DNA of 64,000 nt, taken from positions 126,594,846-126,658,845 of the forward strand of contig NC_061118.1 of assembly GCF_002878395.1 (NCBI RefSeq). The letters run 5' to 3'. Positions 49,461-61,143 of the stretch are shown one piece after another. The notes beneath the pieces are model-generated. The model saw nothing but the letters and a program-made list of their open reading frames with translations. It was not told the origin of the DNA and did not search any database. Origin of the DNA: Capsicum annuum (Eukaryota; Streptophyta; Magnoliopsida; Solanales; Solanaceae). Both the position numbers and the translations under genes were made by a program. Position 1 is the stretch's first letter. Every line of letters starts with the position of its first letter.

Positions 49461-50560
49461 CATGGATAAAATGGCGTATCTTTTGACCCAGGTGAGGCCT
49501 TTGTCCTTAGAGATTCATTCTTTGTCTAACCAGATGGTTATGCTTGATGTTTTTACACCTGGGTGTGTTTTGGCATTTATAGGGGTTAGATCCTCCTTAA
49601 TGGAAAAGATTTGAGATCATCAGTTGGATGATGTCGAGCTGGGAGTGATTCAGGATAATTTGTAGAGCAGCGAGGCTAAGGAAGCCTCACTTGATTCATA
49701 TGGTTTTGTGTGGATTAGAGGCCGAGTTTATGTGTTGATTGTGGATAGATTGATTTCGGAGGAGGTTTATTGTTCTAGGTATTCCATTTATCCTCGAATG
49801 ACTAAAATATATGATGATTTGGGATATTATTACTGATGGGGTGACATAAGGAAGGATGTTGTGGATTTTGTAGCTCATTGCCTATGATCCCAGTAGGAGA
49901 ACGTCGAGCATTTAAGACCTAGTGGTTTGCTTTAGAGGTTACCTATTCTCGAGTGTAAATAAGAATGGATTACTATAGACTTTTTGACAAGGTTACCCCA
50001 TACTTCTCGGGGTTTTGATAGTGTTTGGGTCTTCATTAATTTGTTGACCAAATTTGCTCATTTCATTCTAGTTTAGGTTTTATTTAGTATGGAGATATTG
50101 GCCTGTATCTATATTCGTGAGATAAAGCATCATGGTGTGCAAGTGTGTATTATCTCAGATCGAGGTTCAGTGTTCACATGTCATTTTTGAAAGACTTTTT
50201 AGAAGGAGTTGGGTACCCGGGTTGATCTTACTATAACTTTACATCCCCAGATTAATGGTCAGTTAGATCAAACTATTCAGGTTTTGGAGGATATACTCCA
50301 CGTATATGTGATATCCTTTGGTGGTCAATAGGAGAAGCATCTATCTTTGGCAGAGTTTGGATTTAATAATAGCTTCTATTCTAGTATTGAGATGGTTCCT
50401 TCTTAGGCTTTGTGTGAAAGGAATTTTCACTCAGTTAGTTTGTTTAAGGTTTTTGAGATTAGACCTTGAGGTACGAACTTACATCATGAATCTTTGGATA
50501 GAATTCACGTTATATAGGATATACTTCGGTGGCTTAGAGTAGGAAAAAGTGTTATACAAA
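49461..50560 (+). pseudogene. Element B integrase, third acidic residue Asp
   Basis: Zinc-binding wording is poor (YSRYSIYPRMTKIYDDL-like near 49775). The core is readable across shifts: WITIDFLTRLPHTSRGFDSV (first Asp), SDRGSVFTCHF (second Asp) and PQINGQLDQTIQVLED. In the last, the family motif GQAER reads GQLDQ, so Glu is Asp (50266-50268). After that, HLSLAEFGFNNSFYSSIEMV follows. Openings at 50318-50542 are partly out of frame. Confidence 0.8.
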
Positions 50561-51041
50561 TTGTAGACTTCGTGCCTTGAGATTTAGTATTGGTGATCGT
50601 GTCTTCCTTCTCATGTTGCCTATGAAAGGCATGATGAGATTTAGGAAGAGGAGCAATCTTAGCCCTAGGTATATTGGACCTTTTGAGATCCTTCAGACTA
50701 TTATGAATATGACTTATGAGTTAGCATTTCCTCCAAATTTATCAGTTCTTCATCCAGTTTTTCATTTTTCTATGCTTTGATGATATATTCCAGAAGAGTA
50801 TCATGATATTCATTGGGATTCAGTCCAGTTAGATGAGCAATTGTCTTTTGTTAAGGAACATGTCTATAATCTAGCCAGAGATGTTAAACAATTGTGTTCT
50901 AGAGTTATTCCTGCGGTTAAGGTCCAGTGGCGGCATCAACTGGTAGATGAGTCTAATTGGGAAGTTGAGTCTAATATGCGTAGTAGTTATCCCCAACTTT
51001 TTACTAGTTCAGTTATTTCTATTGCCCTTAGTATGAGATGA
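50561..51041 (+). pseudogene. Element B integrase end and chromodomain-like tail
   Basis: MRFSIGDRVFLLMLPMKGMM, RKRSNLSPRYIGPFEILQTI and HPVFHFSML (50577-50780), then RDVKQLCSRVIPAVKVQWRH, QLVDESNWEVESNMRSSYPQ to the stop at 51041. This is the GPY/F module and the chromodomain-like tail; a shift and stop separate the two halves. Confidence 0.83.
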
Positions 51042-51061
51042 ACTAAATTTTTAGTGTTGGA

Positions 51062-53931
51062 TGATATATTGATTTGATTTTTGATGATGTTTTGAGATAT
51101 TTATTTATGTGTGATTTGACCATTCTACCCTTTCTATGGTTGCATTGTGGTATTTATGGGACATAGGTAGAATTTGCATGCTTCCCAATTCATTTTAATT
51201 TAATTTGTGCGAGTTTGTGGTTTTTGGTGGTTTGAAAAACCTTATAGTTGACTTTAGTTAACATTTATGGATATGGGCATCGGATGGCAAAATGGACAGC
51301 ACTAGTAGATTTGAAAAGTCGATTTTAGGTTGGTAACATAGTTGGTGTGGTTTTATGGCTATTATATCTCATTTCGACCCTTAGTTTTAAAAGTTGTCAA
51401 ATGAGGTTTTTGTGGCCTCTTTTTGAAAACAACATTTTCTCAAAAGTCTAATATTGCTATTGGATTCAGAATGTCGAATTTAGTTAGCAGCAAGATTGGT
51501 TCAATTTCGTAGCTTTCAGATCCCATTTCGATCTTTGGTTCTAAACTAGTGTAAATAGGGTCCATGGGTCAATTTTATGATAATGACATTTTTTCATAAA
51601 TTTAATGATCCATTGGATCTGGAACGTGTTTTACAATCCAATTTCACTATTGGATCATGTTCATAGGATTCTGAATGAGTTTCGGGGGTCAAAAATAAGT
51701 TTTTGAATTTGTTGGTGCTGGTGTGATCACACACGTGAACTATTGATCAAGTAAGCATCATTCTGACCCTTTGACAAGTCCGCATAAGTGATCAACATAT
51801 TGCATAAGCGACCATCACTGATTATATGAGCCCAAATTCATACATTTTGGGAGATAGAAAGCTCCGATTTTGACAATTTTAAATGTATCTTTCTCATAGA
51901 ACCATTTTCTATCAATCTAGAACTTTATTTTCCCCATTTCCCAAGATCTTCTATTTTGTTTTTCATGATTTCTACCTAAGTTGAAAATCAAAACCTTTTT
52001 TTCACCATTTTTAGAGCTTGGGAGCTCGGATTTGGATTATTCCAAAGGGGTTTTCGAGATATCTTTCATGATTAAGTTTTTAATCTTATAATTATCATTT
52101 TTGTCATGATTTCATCTTCTAAAAGACTTCAAATTCTTGATTTTTAAAAGGTGTTTGGTGGAGATTTGTCGGTAAAGGTTGAAATAATTTTTATTGGATT
52201 TCAATCTCGTTTATCACTCCTTTTTACATGTATTTTTAGTTGTAGACTCCTATGAGTATGGGAAACATGTTTTAAAAGTAAAATTATGATTTTACCCTTC
52301 TATTTTGAAAAACCTATTTTGGGGGTCGATTGTGACACCAACTCAAAAATAAGAAATATTGGTATCATTGACTTTTTTTTGACGCTTAAATTCTGTATTT
52401 GCATGTTTTTAGTTGATTATGAGTCCATTCGCTAAGGAAAAGTACTGAATTGAAGGCTTTTTGGACCGATTCTTGACATTTGAGTTAGGTTATAGCTTAG
52501 CTTTTGTCAGAATAGATAAGGTAGTTAATAATTATGTAAAAAATGTTACGGGTATGAGGTTGTATCATGGAAAATGTATTTAGGTTATTTATGTGTTTGT
52601 GTGGGGGCCTATGTGGATAATATTTGGTGGTTTTGTGACATTATTTGTTTATGTGTGACCTTGTGGCGTCTTATATATGTTGTTAGCCTAGTATTGATAT
52701 GTGATTCTTTGGTTACACTCTTTTTGGTGGGAAAAAGTCTAGAATTTGGTATTTATGTGGTATCAATGCCTTTTTCTTGCATGTTTCACTTGATGGTTTA
52801 TCTTGATTAATTTGGATCTTGGATGGTGGTTGATTTGAGTGGACTTTTCACTCACGCAACTAGTATATTAGTTGGATATTTGATATTCTTATTTTGGTTA
52901 GTTGTGAGAATTATATCCTCATATTATATTCATTTATTAAACATTGGTACCAGCATGGAAATACTTGAAATACTAGAAACACTTACTTTTTTGATAGAAA
53001 ATGTGACATCTTAAAAACCCTCTATCGATATATATGGCAGAGAGGAGATATGGATATTAGTATTGGATATCGGTTGTATACGAGTTGATGAACCCCTCAT
53101 GGGCCCTATACTGGGAAAATTTAGCTACATAGTATATACGAGGGTTCTATGATGACCTCGTGCATCACTTCATCATCATTATCATCATCTTCAGCACTTC
53201 ATATATTGTGCTTATACTGTGATTGTATTTTTTTCTCTGACATGAAATATATCCATTTGTTCTATTTTCCTATACTTGTATTTGATGTACACATGTAGTT
53301 GTTCTTATTTTCTCCACATCTATTTGGTATATGCGTGTATATGAGAATTGCTAGTGGAGATGGTATGGGCTACAATTTGGGACATTTTCTGATTACAGAA
53401 GTTGTTCCCATAGTTCGTGTTTATAAGCTTTATTTTCTACATTACTCCATCGGCATATGATTCCTACTGAGTACAAATGGTCCGTACTCATCCCTATTTG
53501 TCCCTTTCAGTGCAGATCCGGGTAGGAATGCACCACACGGATAGCTAATTTAGGCAACTTTTAGAGTATTCGAGGTAGTGGGCATCCATACTTCAGGAGT
53601 TAGCCTAATACCTCTTCCTATCTATTACATGACTTATTTTGTATTTGGATACGGGGTCGTTATCCTTCTTTTTGGACTATTATTGTAACTTTTGCTATTT
53701 AAGATGAATTTAGTAGTTCTTATACTGTGACACCAGGTTTTGGATTTTGGTTTGGTATCATTGATTATATTTCTGCTATTATCCTGTTTGTTTGGCTTTA
53801 CTTTACTCTAGAATCCTTGTCTTAGGTGTTGGTACTAATTTGCCATGTTATATCAGTTTGGGTAATAGGCTTACTTGACAAGTCATTCTGTGACAAGTTC
53901 CATCATCACCCTGGGTTTTTGGATCGTGAAA
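51062..53931 (+). repeat. Element B 3' LTR
   Basis: Matches 31383-34198: for example GGTTTTTGGTGGTTTG, CTTATAGTTGACTTT, AAAAACCCTCTATCGAT, and ACTGAGTACAAATGG. It ends GGATCGTGAAA, the counterpart of AGGTCATGACA, followed by the target repeat GGGAA. The left edge is uncertain by about ten bases. No clear polypurine tract precedes it. Confidence 0.85.
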
Positions 53932-54140
53932 GGGAATATAAGTCTATAATCCTTCCTATAGCTTCAATCCTAGTTGTGTGTGAATTCTTAGATGTTTTTT
54001 CGATGAATTTGATAAGCCTCCAGACAATGAGCTTGATTTCTATGTGGTTTTAGATCCCAAAACTAGAACCATCTTGATCCCTCCCTTTCACATTGCACCA
54101 ACAGAGTTGAGATGGTTGAGATTGCAGTTACAAGAGTTAA
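53932..54140 (+). pseudogene. Element D pol resumes (protease-RT linker), cut by LINE
   Basis: After the target repeat GGGAA, the frame reads PIASILVVCEFLDVFSMNL, then with shifts the PPFHIAPTELRWLRLQLQEL-type start of RT, ending at 54140 where the LINE A-tail begins. This joins logically to the D protease at 31377, which confirms that B is an insertion. The rest of D pol is not seen in the window. Confidence 0.78.
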
Positions 54141-54419
54141 TTTTTTGGCGAAATTGATAGATTTTATTGATTGTCAAAAGTGAAAACATTACAAACCTAA
54201 ACAAATTGGACAACCTATTTCTCACTAACACTAATGTCTAGTCCTTCTGCTCAAAATAAGATATAAAGAAAAGTAAAGACAAGAGGTTAATATAAAAAAA
54301 TTAACCATAAAAACACCATTGCATCTAAAACATTGTGATCTTCATTCAATCCTGCTTTAGGGCATCTAATTCAGCTGATGGAGCTTATAAGTCCAGAATT
54401 CTATCTTCTCTCTAATCTT

Positions 54420-55457
54420 GTCCACCACTGGTATACATTCACCGATTACAAGCATTTTGTATGAGAAAGAGACTACAAGGTATGTAAATGGTTAGGTACC
54501 GTCATTAAACCCCAAGAGATTGAGTATATCTAACTTAACTTATGTCTTGGCCCCTAAAAAGTACACTGAGCTCTTGTCACAGTTTGTTTGAAAACCTAAA
54601 GCACCTAAAAGTTTGTCCAAAGTTTGCTTAATCATGTGCACTAAACTTAGCTCGGCATGGAAAAACATCAACAAATCATCGATAAAACAAATATGTGATA
54701 TGTTATGTTGTTTATACCTAGGATGAAAATGAAAGTTGTTATTTATTATCACTACTTCCAATTCTCTTTGAAAATACTCCATGGAAATAACCAAAATATA
54801 GGGTGACATGGGATCACCCTATGTAATGCCTATTTTCCCATAAGACTTCCATTTAGATCCAGAGAGTAGGATACAGAGGACACACATTCCATTACCAAGT
54901 TGATGAGCTTGGGAGTGAACCCCAAACCCATTAAAACATCCCTTATGAATAACAATTCTATAAAGTCATAAGCTTTTCAAAGGTCCACTTTCATGACACA
55001 TCTAGGGGACATACCCTTCCTAGTGTACCATTTCATGACTTAACAACACATTGTCTATTATACTATTGCCTTCTATGGATGCAACTTGTGTAGGACCCAC
55101 AATTGAACCAATAACACATTAAATTCTATTAGTGAGCGTCTTAGTTATGACTTTACAAAATATAGTGTAATAGGCAATAGGTCCACAATCATTTACAACT
55201 GTAGGATTGGGAATTTTGGGTACTAGAGTGATTGTTATACTACTATAAGATTTTAGAATTTTACCATGCCTGAAGAATTCCATCATAGCCTTACATGTAG
55301 ATTCTTGCGTTGTGGCCCATTGATGATGAAAGAATTTTATGGGATAGCCTTCCACACTAGGTGACTTATTTAGGGGATAACCCTTAGTTGCTGCCTCTAT
55401 CTCCAGATTGCGCACTTCTCTAATTATTGAGCATTTTTTTTCATGAGTGATGAACAC
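54420..55457 (-). pseudogene. LINE ORF2 reverse transcriptase
   Basis: Two open pieces: 55119-55457 with KGYPLNKSPSVEGYPIKFFH, GKILKSYSSITITLVPKIPN, IAYYTIFCKVITKTLTNRI (RT fingers, non-LTR type), and 54540-54809 with SPYILVISMEYFQRELEVVI and HICFIDDLLMFFHAELSLV. The catalytic motif FIDD replaces the usual FADD. Between them, GSIVGPTQVASIEGNSIIDN and DPMSPY can be followed with a stop. Past 54540 the frame continues as LLGFNDGT*PFTYLVVSFSY, then stops near the region that should hold the rest of ORF2. Confidence 0.88.
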
Positions 55458-55900
55458 CCTTTGTTGTATGAATGCAATACTAGGTCAAGGCAGAAAATCT
55501 GTTGATCAACCTATGTGTTTTTCAAAGACTGTAATGAATTCTTAATCCACCACTTTGGGGTTAGTAATCTTTATACCTCTATCAGTATACATAGAATTAA
55601 TAGAGTTATTACTAGTTCTGATTTTAAATTGGGCATGAAAAAATTTATAATAGAATCACCATTGGTTATCCATGTTGCCCTAGACTTCTACCTGAGTACC
55701 TGTTCCTCAAGAATCCCCTACTTTGTGATTACTTGAAAACCATCCAACCTTTTGGGGGCATAGGGTAGTTACACGTAGTGTTCCATCCTTGTTACACCTT
55801 ATTTATTATAACATTTGATTTATTCTCCTTCACTCTAGTTTCAATTCAAACAAATACATCCATCTTAAGCTTTTGCAAAAAAAGGCTCACCTCTTTTTGC
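55458..55900 (-). pseudogene. LINE ORF2 endonuclease remnant and linker
   Basis: Minus strand gives ETRVKENKSNVIINKV with GW and NY following (endonuclease N-terminal half, with the Glu of the VETRVKE motif), then about 150 expected residues are missing. The linker follows as RATWITNGDSIINFFMPNLK, then LKNT and CSSLMKKNAQ, leading into RT. This domain nicks target DNA in intact LINEs; here it is deleted. Confidence 0.75.
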
Positions 55901-56353
55901 TTTTAGAGACGATATAAGACTCGCATAGTACAAGAGGAAATTATCATGGAATATTAAGGATTCCTCCTTGGTCAATTTTTAACCCAGTGTACCCATCATA
56001 CTCTCTTAAATATTAATGCCTATTGGTATCGCCACCACCAGTCAATTTCAGTCCTATTTTAGGACAAGTAAGATGTATTACCTACTTATCCCTATGCATA
56101 GATTTATTGTATTATAAAGCTATTACTACTTTTTCCACACTAATCTTAGCTTTAGTAATAGTTTTAGGGGCAGCTTCCACCTCAGGCATGACTACCAAGT
56201 CTAGTTGTACATTCCTTCATTGACTCCTTCGACCCTTGTTTTACCTTTTCCTGTAAGGTGCATCATGAAACTCTTGTTCGGTTTTTTCCTGCTATTACTT
56301 AATGTGATAATCAACTTCATTATGTACAAGTTGCAGGAAGTGATGTCTATACT
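55901..56353. other. LINE interior without a readable domain
   Basis: Lies between ORF1 and ORF2 remnants. The minus strand holds VVMPEVEAAPKTITKAKISV-like wording near 56100-56200, as in the variable, charged C-terminal part of plant LINE ORF1, but no conserved motif. The plus-strand opening at 56023-56223 is the shadow of this. Confidence 0.5.
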
Positions 56354-56930
56354 TTAGCCTCTATTCACTATTTTTAAGTTCCATCTGGGGATGTTACCTC
56401 CCACCGATTCCACCAGAGGCCAGCCTACATCTACCTCCTCAAAATTTGAGCATAATAGATTTTCCATGGTTGGAATTACCCTATCAAAGTAAAGTTGTTT
56501 CCTTACTACACTCATAATCTTACTTATTGTGTTACTAGACCAATAACCTACAGACAAGCTAGGTAGAGTGACCCATATGGTCATCGTTGCAATACTATAA
56601 GGATTTAACTCAAAATCTCAATTCCAAGTCCGAATCAGGAGTATCTTGTTGCAATATGTCTAGGGTCATCATCTCTCGAATCAAATAAAAATGAAATACC
56701 TATCATCGTGATCTAGAATATGTGGCTACTAATAAAATGTCTATACATTTTCAATGTAAAGTTACATTAAACTGGAGGTATCACACATTATAAACCTAAT
56801 GAGTACAAGCTTCCAATGTTTCTCCTAGGTTTCAGATCTTCATCGACCAATCGAATAAGTAGTTTGTGTTAGTTGGAACTTGGAGCAACATTATCTAGAG
56901 TTTTCACACTCTAATTTTGTCTATTGTACT
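56354..56930 (-). pseudogene. LINE ORF1 (DUF4283-like nucleic-acid binding protein) remnant
   Basis: The opening at 56354-56584 reads MTIWVTLPSLSVGYWSSNTI, SKIMSVVRKQLYFDRVIPTM and FEEVDVGWPLVESVGG, matching the plant LINE ORF1 block with the W-V-x-L-P-x-L/P pattern. Upstream (56600-56900) HDDRYFIF and FGLGIEIL fit the preceding region across stops. The zinc-knuckle end is not identified. Intact ORF1 would coat LINE RNA. Confidence 0.7.
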
Positions 56931-56964
56931 TTATCTCCAATTTTAACTTTGGTGTCTTTGGAGT

Positions 56965-59378
56965 TGTAATACCCCAGGAAATTTTTCGTTGAAATTTTGT
57001 GCGTAAAAGTGTTGGGTTCTATCTTCTAGAAAGAATTTTAAATTTTCCATGTGGAATGTCTTAGATTCTAACCCACCATTGCGTAGAGTATCAAATAATC
57101 TTTCCAAAGATATATGGATCATCCAAAACGGACACCAGAGCGACGAGTTATGAACATTCTGATCGAACCGTCAATAGTAGTGAATAGTAAAATATGCAGA
57201 AAAAAGTACTGAGGCTTGGCGTATTTTTGTTCCAACTTTAAACAATCATAACTCCTTATACATAATGATCTAAGTGATCTACTATATATCAACAGAAATC
57301 TCTGTGAGTCCTCTTTCCAATGAAATTGGTTTCATCCAATTTGTTTATCGTAGCAAAAAGTTATGGTCGATCTACCTCAGTCTATCAAAAGCAAATTTTT
57401 AGGTAAACTTCAAACGATCATAACTTCTCGTACACAATGACTGGGTGAGATACTATATATCAATGGAAATATATGAGAGTCCTCTTTCTAATGAAATTGG
57501 TTTCATCCAATTTGGATATCGGAGTAAAACGTTATGGTTGATCTACTTCAGACTATCAAAATAGTCCACCAAAGGACAGATTCGAGAATTATTTGATTTT
57601 TAGGGGCGTTTTGGTCATTCCTCCTCACCCAAAATCCATCAAACCCTATATTAAAGCCTATTAGAAGCATTATATGTTATATTTCATCAAATTCACTCAA
57701 AAAGAAAACCCTAAGCTTCTACATCCAACTTCATGAACCTCCAAAGTTCACCATTAATTCTGCAAATTTATTTAAGATTCTAAGTTCCTAGTTCAAGAAC
57801 TCTAAGAACCATCATTCAAAGGCACGATTAACAACTCAAAAATGAGTATCAATCTAAAGCTCATCATTCAAGGTATGCGGGGGTTTTCAATAAGAACTCT
57901 CTTTCGTTCTTGTGCCCAAAAGTAATTTTCTTTACAAAGGTATGATTTTTATTTGATTTTTACAAATTTGAAGCATGAACACATATCTTATGATGATTAT
58001 TATGAAATCTTGATGTTTATGATTTTGAAAGATGAATTTACATGTGTGGAGATATAAAGCATGAATCTTAAACGATATTTATCATGATTTTGATATTTGG
58101 GTCGTGAATCACATTTGGAAATTGTGTTTTTTAGAGAAAGTGTGTGTTATAAGCACGTTGATGTTGAATATTTGAGATATTTTAAATGATTTGACCTTTT
58201 GGTCTTAATGGAGTTGTTTTGAACTCGAGTGTGAAAGAAATCCACAATGTGGTTGATTTTGATAGATGGGAAACTTGATGGCTCCCGATGTATATTTATA
58301 TATTACTGAAATTTTTTAATTGTGGATTATCTTTGAAATAATCTGAGCTAAGTTCGGGAGAAATCTTTAGCACCGAGTGGGAGGTATAAAGCAACCTTAC
58401 TTCCCTAGAACTACGTGCCCCCATAAGAGTGAGCCTGAGGCTAATTTATATAGTGATCACTAGTTTGTGTGGATTTTATATCAATAGTCCTAATCTGATG
58501 GCAAGGATAGGAAGGCTCTCCCCAATGTGGATTGTACGTTGGACTCCATGTAGCTCACATGGTTTATGTCGGTTATAGGATCTCCCAGTGTGTGTCCGTT
58601 TCCTTGTGTCTATGGTGAATGGTGAAGTGATTTGAAAGTGGAATTGTGAAAGTTATTCTTTCAAAAGATTTAAATGATATTTACAGTATGAGAATTGATA
58701 TTCTTGATGAACTGAAAGTGATTGACAAATTATATGATGACTCACATGTGTTATTGTACTTATTTCATCCTCTCATGATTATGATGATTTTCTTCGGGCT
58801 ATGTGAGTCTTTCATATATTCTGCATATTTCTTATAAATATTTTTGATGATAATGTTTATACAACTACATACACCCCCATATACTCGATTTCTTTCCATA
58901 GTACTGACCCACATCTTTGGATGTCGGCTGTATTTTCTCAAAATATAGGTTCAGGTGCTCAGTTCCAGGTTCGACAGTGATTCTTTGGGCAAGCTATTCT
59001 ATATCCTCTGTTATGGTGAGTCCTCATGTTTCGAGGACGTGATGTCTGATGTTGGTTTCACGGAATTGTTTACATTTGATAACTGAGTATGAGTCAGTTG
59101 GGGCGTGTCTCAATGGCTCGCTGGTTTTATTGATTTTCTTAGAGTCTTGTCAGAGTAGTATAGATGTTGGGAGTTGACTAATAAGTCGTATTTTGTTATC
59201 TTTCTAAAATTCTTTTATTCTTGGATGATGATTACTCTGTTGATATTTGAGGGTTATTTATAGAAACCCTATTGATTTGTGTTGAACGGAATGAAAATGG
59301 ATCAAAGGGTTAGCTTGGGGTTACTCGAAGCCTCAAGCATCGTGTGACGCTCCGGGACCTATTTTCTGGGGCGTTACA
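56965..59378 (+). repeat. Element G 5' LTR
   Basis: Starts TGTAATACCCCAGG and ends GGGGCGTTACA, 2414 bp. Contains the 172-bp tandem duplication at 57222-57564. The later half parallels the C LTR: GGTGAGTCCTCAT, AGTCAGTTGGGG, GGGTTAGCTTG. The opening 58646-58837 is chance. Confidence 0.88.
57222..57564. repeat. Two-unit tandem duplication in the G LTR
   Basis: Unit 1 is about 57222-57394 and unit 2 about 57395-57564. Both contain ATGAAATTGGTTTCATCCAA exactly, plus ACTATATATCAA, AGTCCTCTTTC and TTATGGT-GATCTAC. They differ at roughly one base in five or six by eye. The ATCGGAGTAAAACGTTATGG wording is also found in the solo LTR near 36110. Confidence 0.85.
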
Positions 59379-59382
59379 AACT

Positions 59383-59395
59383 TGGTATTAGAGCC
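59383..59395 (+). promoter_or_regulatory. Element G primer binding site
   Basis: TGGTATTAGAGCC, one C-to-T change from the initiator-Met tRNA complement, four bases after the LTR. Confidence 0.9.
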
Positions 59396-59591
59396 TAAGC
59401 TTTTAAGGTTTCCTAGGGAGTCTGACAAGCCATATTAAGTAGAGTGTTGATCATCGTTGTGTATCGGGCCACATCTATGAGCAAGAGGCTAAAAGACGTT
59501 TTAGGAAAAAGTGTGATTCTTTTTTTTAGAAGTCTATCATGCTTAAAGTGTCTCTCTCTGCTATTTATTAGTGCTCTGCTCTTTCAGAAAT

Positions 59592-60786
59592 ATGCCTCCA
59601 CGTCGAGCGAGAAGAAATAATGATGGACAGCAACCACAACCCGCTGACCCATTGAATGAGAATGTGTCTCATGCTAAATTTTGGGCAGCCTTTCAGGCGC
59701 TGGCCAAAGCTATTACTGCAAATGTTAAGGCCAACCCGGTCGCGGCTCCACAATAGTAGGGAGGTGATTCAGCTGCTTCCAAGATCCTTGAATTCATGCG
59801 GATGAATCTGCCGGAATTTTATGGGTCCAAGTCTGATGAGGATCCACGGTTGTTTTTAGAGGAGGTGCAAAATATTAATTAGGTGTTGCATGTATCTGAG
59901 GAACATAGTGTGGAGTTGGCTACGTATAGGTTGAAAGACCTTACTTATGACTGTGTTGTTGTTTGAAGGAAAGGTAAAGGTAAGGGAGCTGTCCTTACAA
60001 CTTGGCAAGAGTTCCAGGATGCATTCCTTGATAAGTTTTTCCCTTTGGATATGAGGAAGGCGAAGGTGGAAGAGTTTATAAACCTGCGATGGGGCTCTAT
60101 GAGTGTTAGGGAGTACTGTTAAAGTTTAATCAGTTGGCCAAATATGCTCCAGACTTAGCGGCTGATAATCAGGCTAGTATGAGTAAGTTTGTGACTGGAG
60201 TGTCTAGTTATATGGTTAAGGAGTGTAGGTCTGCTATGCTAAATAGTGAGATGAATCTTTCTAGGCTTATGACTCATGCCCAACAGATTGAGGCAGTCAA
60301 GATTAAGGAAAGAGATAGAATAAGAAGGAATAAGAGAGCTACATTCGAGCAGTATGGACAGGGTCAGACTAGATCGTAGGGAGGGAGTCGCCCTCAGTAT
60401 CAAGATTATTCATCTATGCCAGCACCATCATCTTCTAGTGCTCTCGTGCCTAGAGGTAGGCAGGAGTAAGGTAGCAGGTCATATGCATCTAAGTCCCAGT
60501 ACAGTGCTGGCAGTAAGACAAATCGTCTGTGTGTCCTAAGTGTTGTAGGGCTTATTTAGGTGAGTGTTGGGGTGAGAAGAGAGGTTGTTTCTGGTGTGGT
60601 GACATGGGTCACAGAGGTAGAGATTGTCCACAGGATGGACAAGGGTGGTGTGACTATCGTCTTCAGACCCAAACTCAGACTGTTAGTGCTCCAGTTCCAG
60701 CGACTCACCCAGCCCCAGCTCAGGGCGCCTCTTCTAGCAATACTGGCGAGCAGCGCCAAAATATATTCTATGCTTTACCATCCTGC
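59592..60786 (+). pseudogene. Element G gag
   Basis: Start chosen at MPPRRARRNNDGQQPQPADP (59592), the family gag start. Then PLNENVSHAKFWAAFQALAK, MRMNLPEFYGSKSDEDPRLF, TWQEFQDAFLDKFFPLDMRK and, after a frameshift near 60119, KFNQLAKYAPDLAADNQASM, SRLMTHAQQIEAVKIKERDR. Zinc knuckle CFWCGDMGHRGRDC (60586-60627) is complete; a preceding CPKCCRAYLGEC module has Tyr for His. In-frame stops include 59754, 59757, 59880, 59964, 60377 and 60787, most at expected Gln or Trp codons. Gag would form the particle and bind RNA. Confidence 0.88.
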
Positions 60787-61143
60787 TAGGAACAGGAGGA
60801 CTCTCTCGATGTTGTTACTGGTATGCTTCATATATTTCAGTTTGATATGTATGCTTTGTTGGATCCGGGATCCAGTTTCTCATATGTTACACCTTTGATT
60901 GCTTTGAATTTTGAAATGAGTCCTGAGATTATTCCTGAGCCTATCCTGGTTTCTACCCCAGTGGGTGATTCGATTGTTGCCCAGAAAGTGTATAAAAAGT
61001 GTCCTGTTACCGTTTTTCATAGAGTCTTATTGGCTGATCTGATTGAGTTAGACATGGTAGATTTAGATGTGATACTGGGTATGGACTGGTTGTATTCTTC
61101 TTATGCCTCTATTGATTGTCAGACCCAAGTGGTCAAGTTTTAA
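60787..61143 (+). pseudogene. Element G protease
   Basis: Open from 60823 to a stop at 61141-61143. MLHIFQFDMYALLDPGSSFS has the D-P-G-S active site usual for this clade, then YVTPLIALNFEMSPEIIPEP, VYKKCPVTVFHRVLLADLIE, LDMVDLDVILGMDWLYSSYA and DCQTQVVKF. The domain itself looks complete. The closing stop sits where relatives have Gln-Phe, so gag-pol read-through would be cut here. Confidence 0.88.

Larger units (their letters stand above)
31383..53931 (+). mobile_element. Element B: family II gypsy element split by a solo LTR and element C
   Basis: LTRs at 31383-34198 and about 51062-53931 bound a primer site, gag, protease, RT, RNase H, integrase and chromodomain-like tail on the plus strand. 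Perfect 5-bp target duplications GGGAA lie at 31378-31382 and 53932-53936, inside the protease of element D. At 35945 the RT frame breaks in CINW and resumes at 48388 with [11 protein letters not shown], so 12.4 kb of later insertions split it. Original length was about 10.1 kb. Confidence 0.92.
54141..56930 (-). mobile_element. L1-type LINE, minus strand, decayed and internally deleted
   Basis: Reads on the minus strand as ORF1 remnant, endonuclease remnant, linker, reverse transcriptase, then a short 3' region. The 3' end shows AATAAA (54163-54168) about 20 bases before a run of six A (54141-54146 on the minus strand), as expected for a LINE tail. No target duplication of the left flank (TTACAAGAGTTAA) was found near 56930, so the 5' end is approximate and may be lost. 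Much of the endonuclease and the C-terminal part of ORF2 is missing. Confidence 0.85.

Noticed and set aside
60556..60759. 67-codon minus-strand opening over G gag
   Set aside because: Antisense shadow of the zinc-knuckle region on the plus strand.
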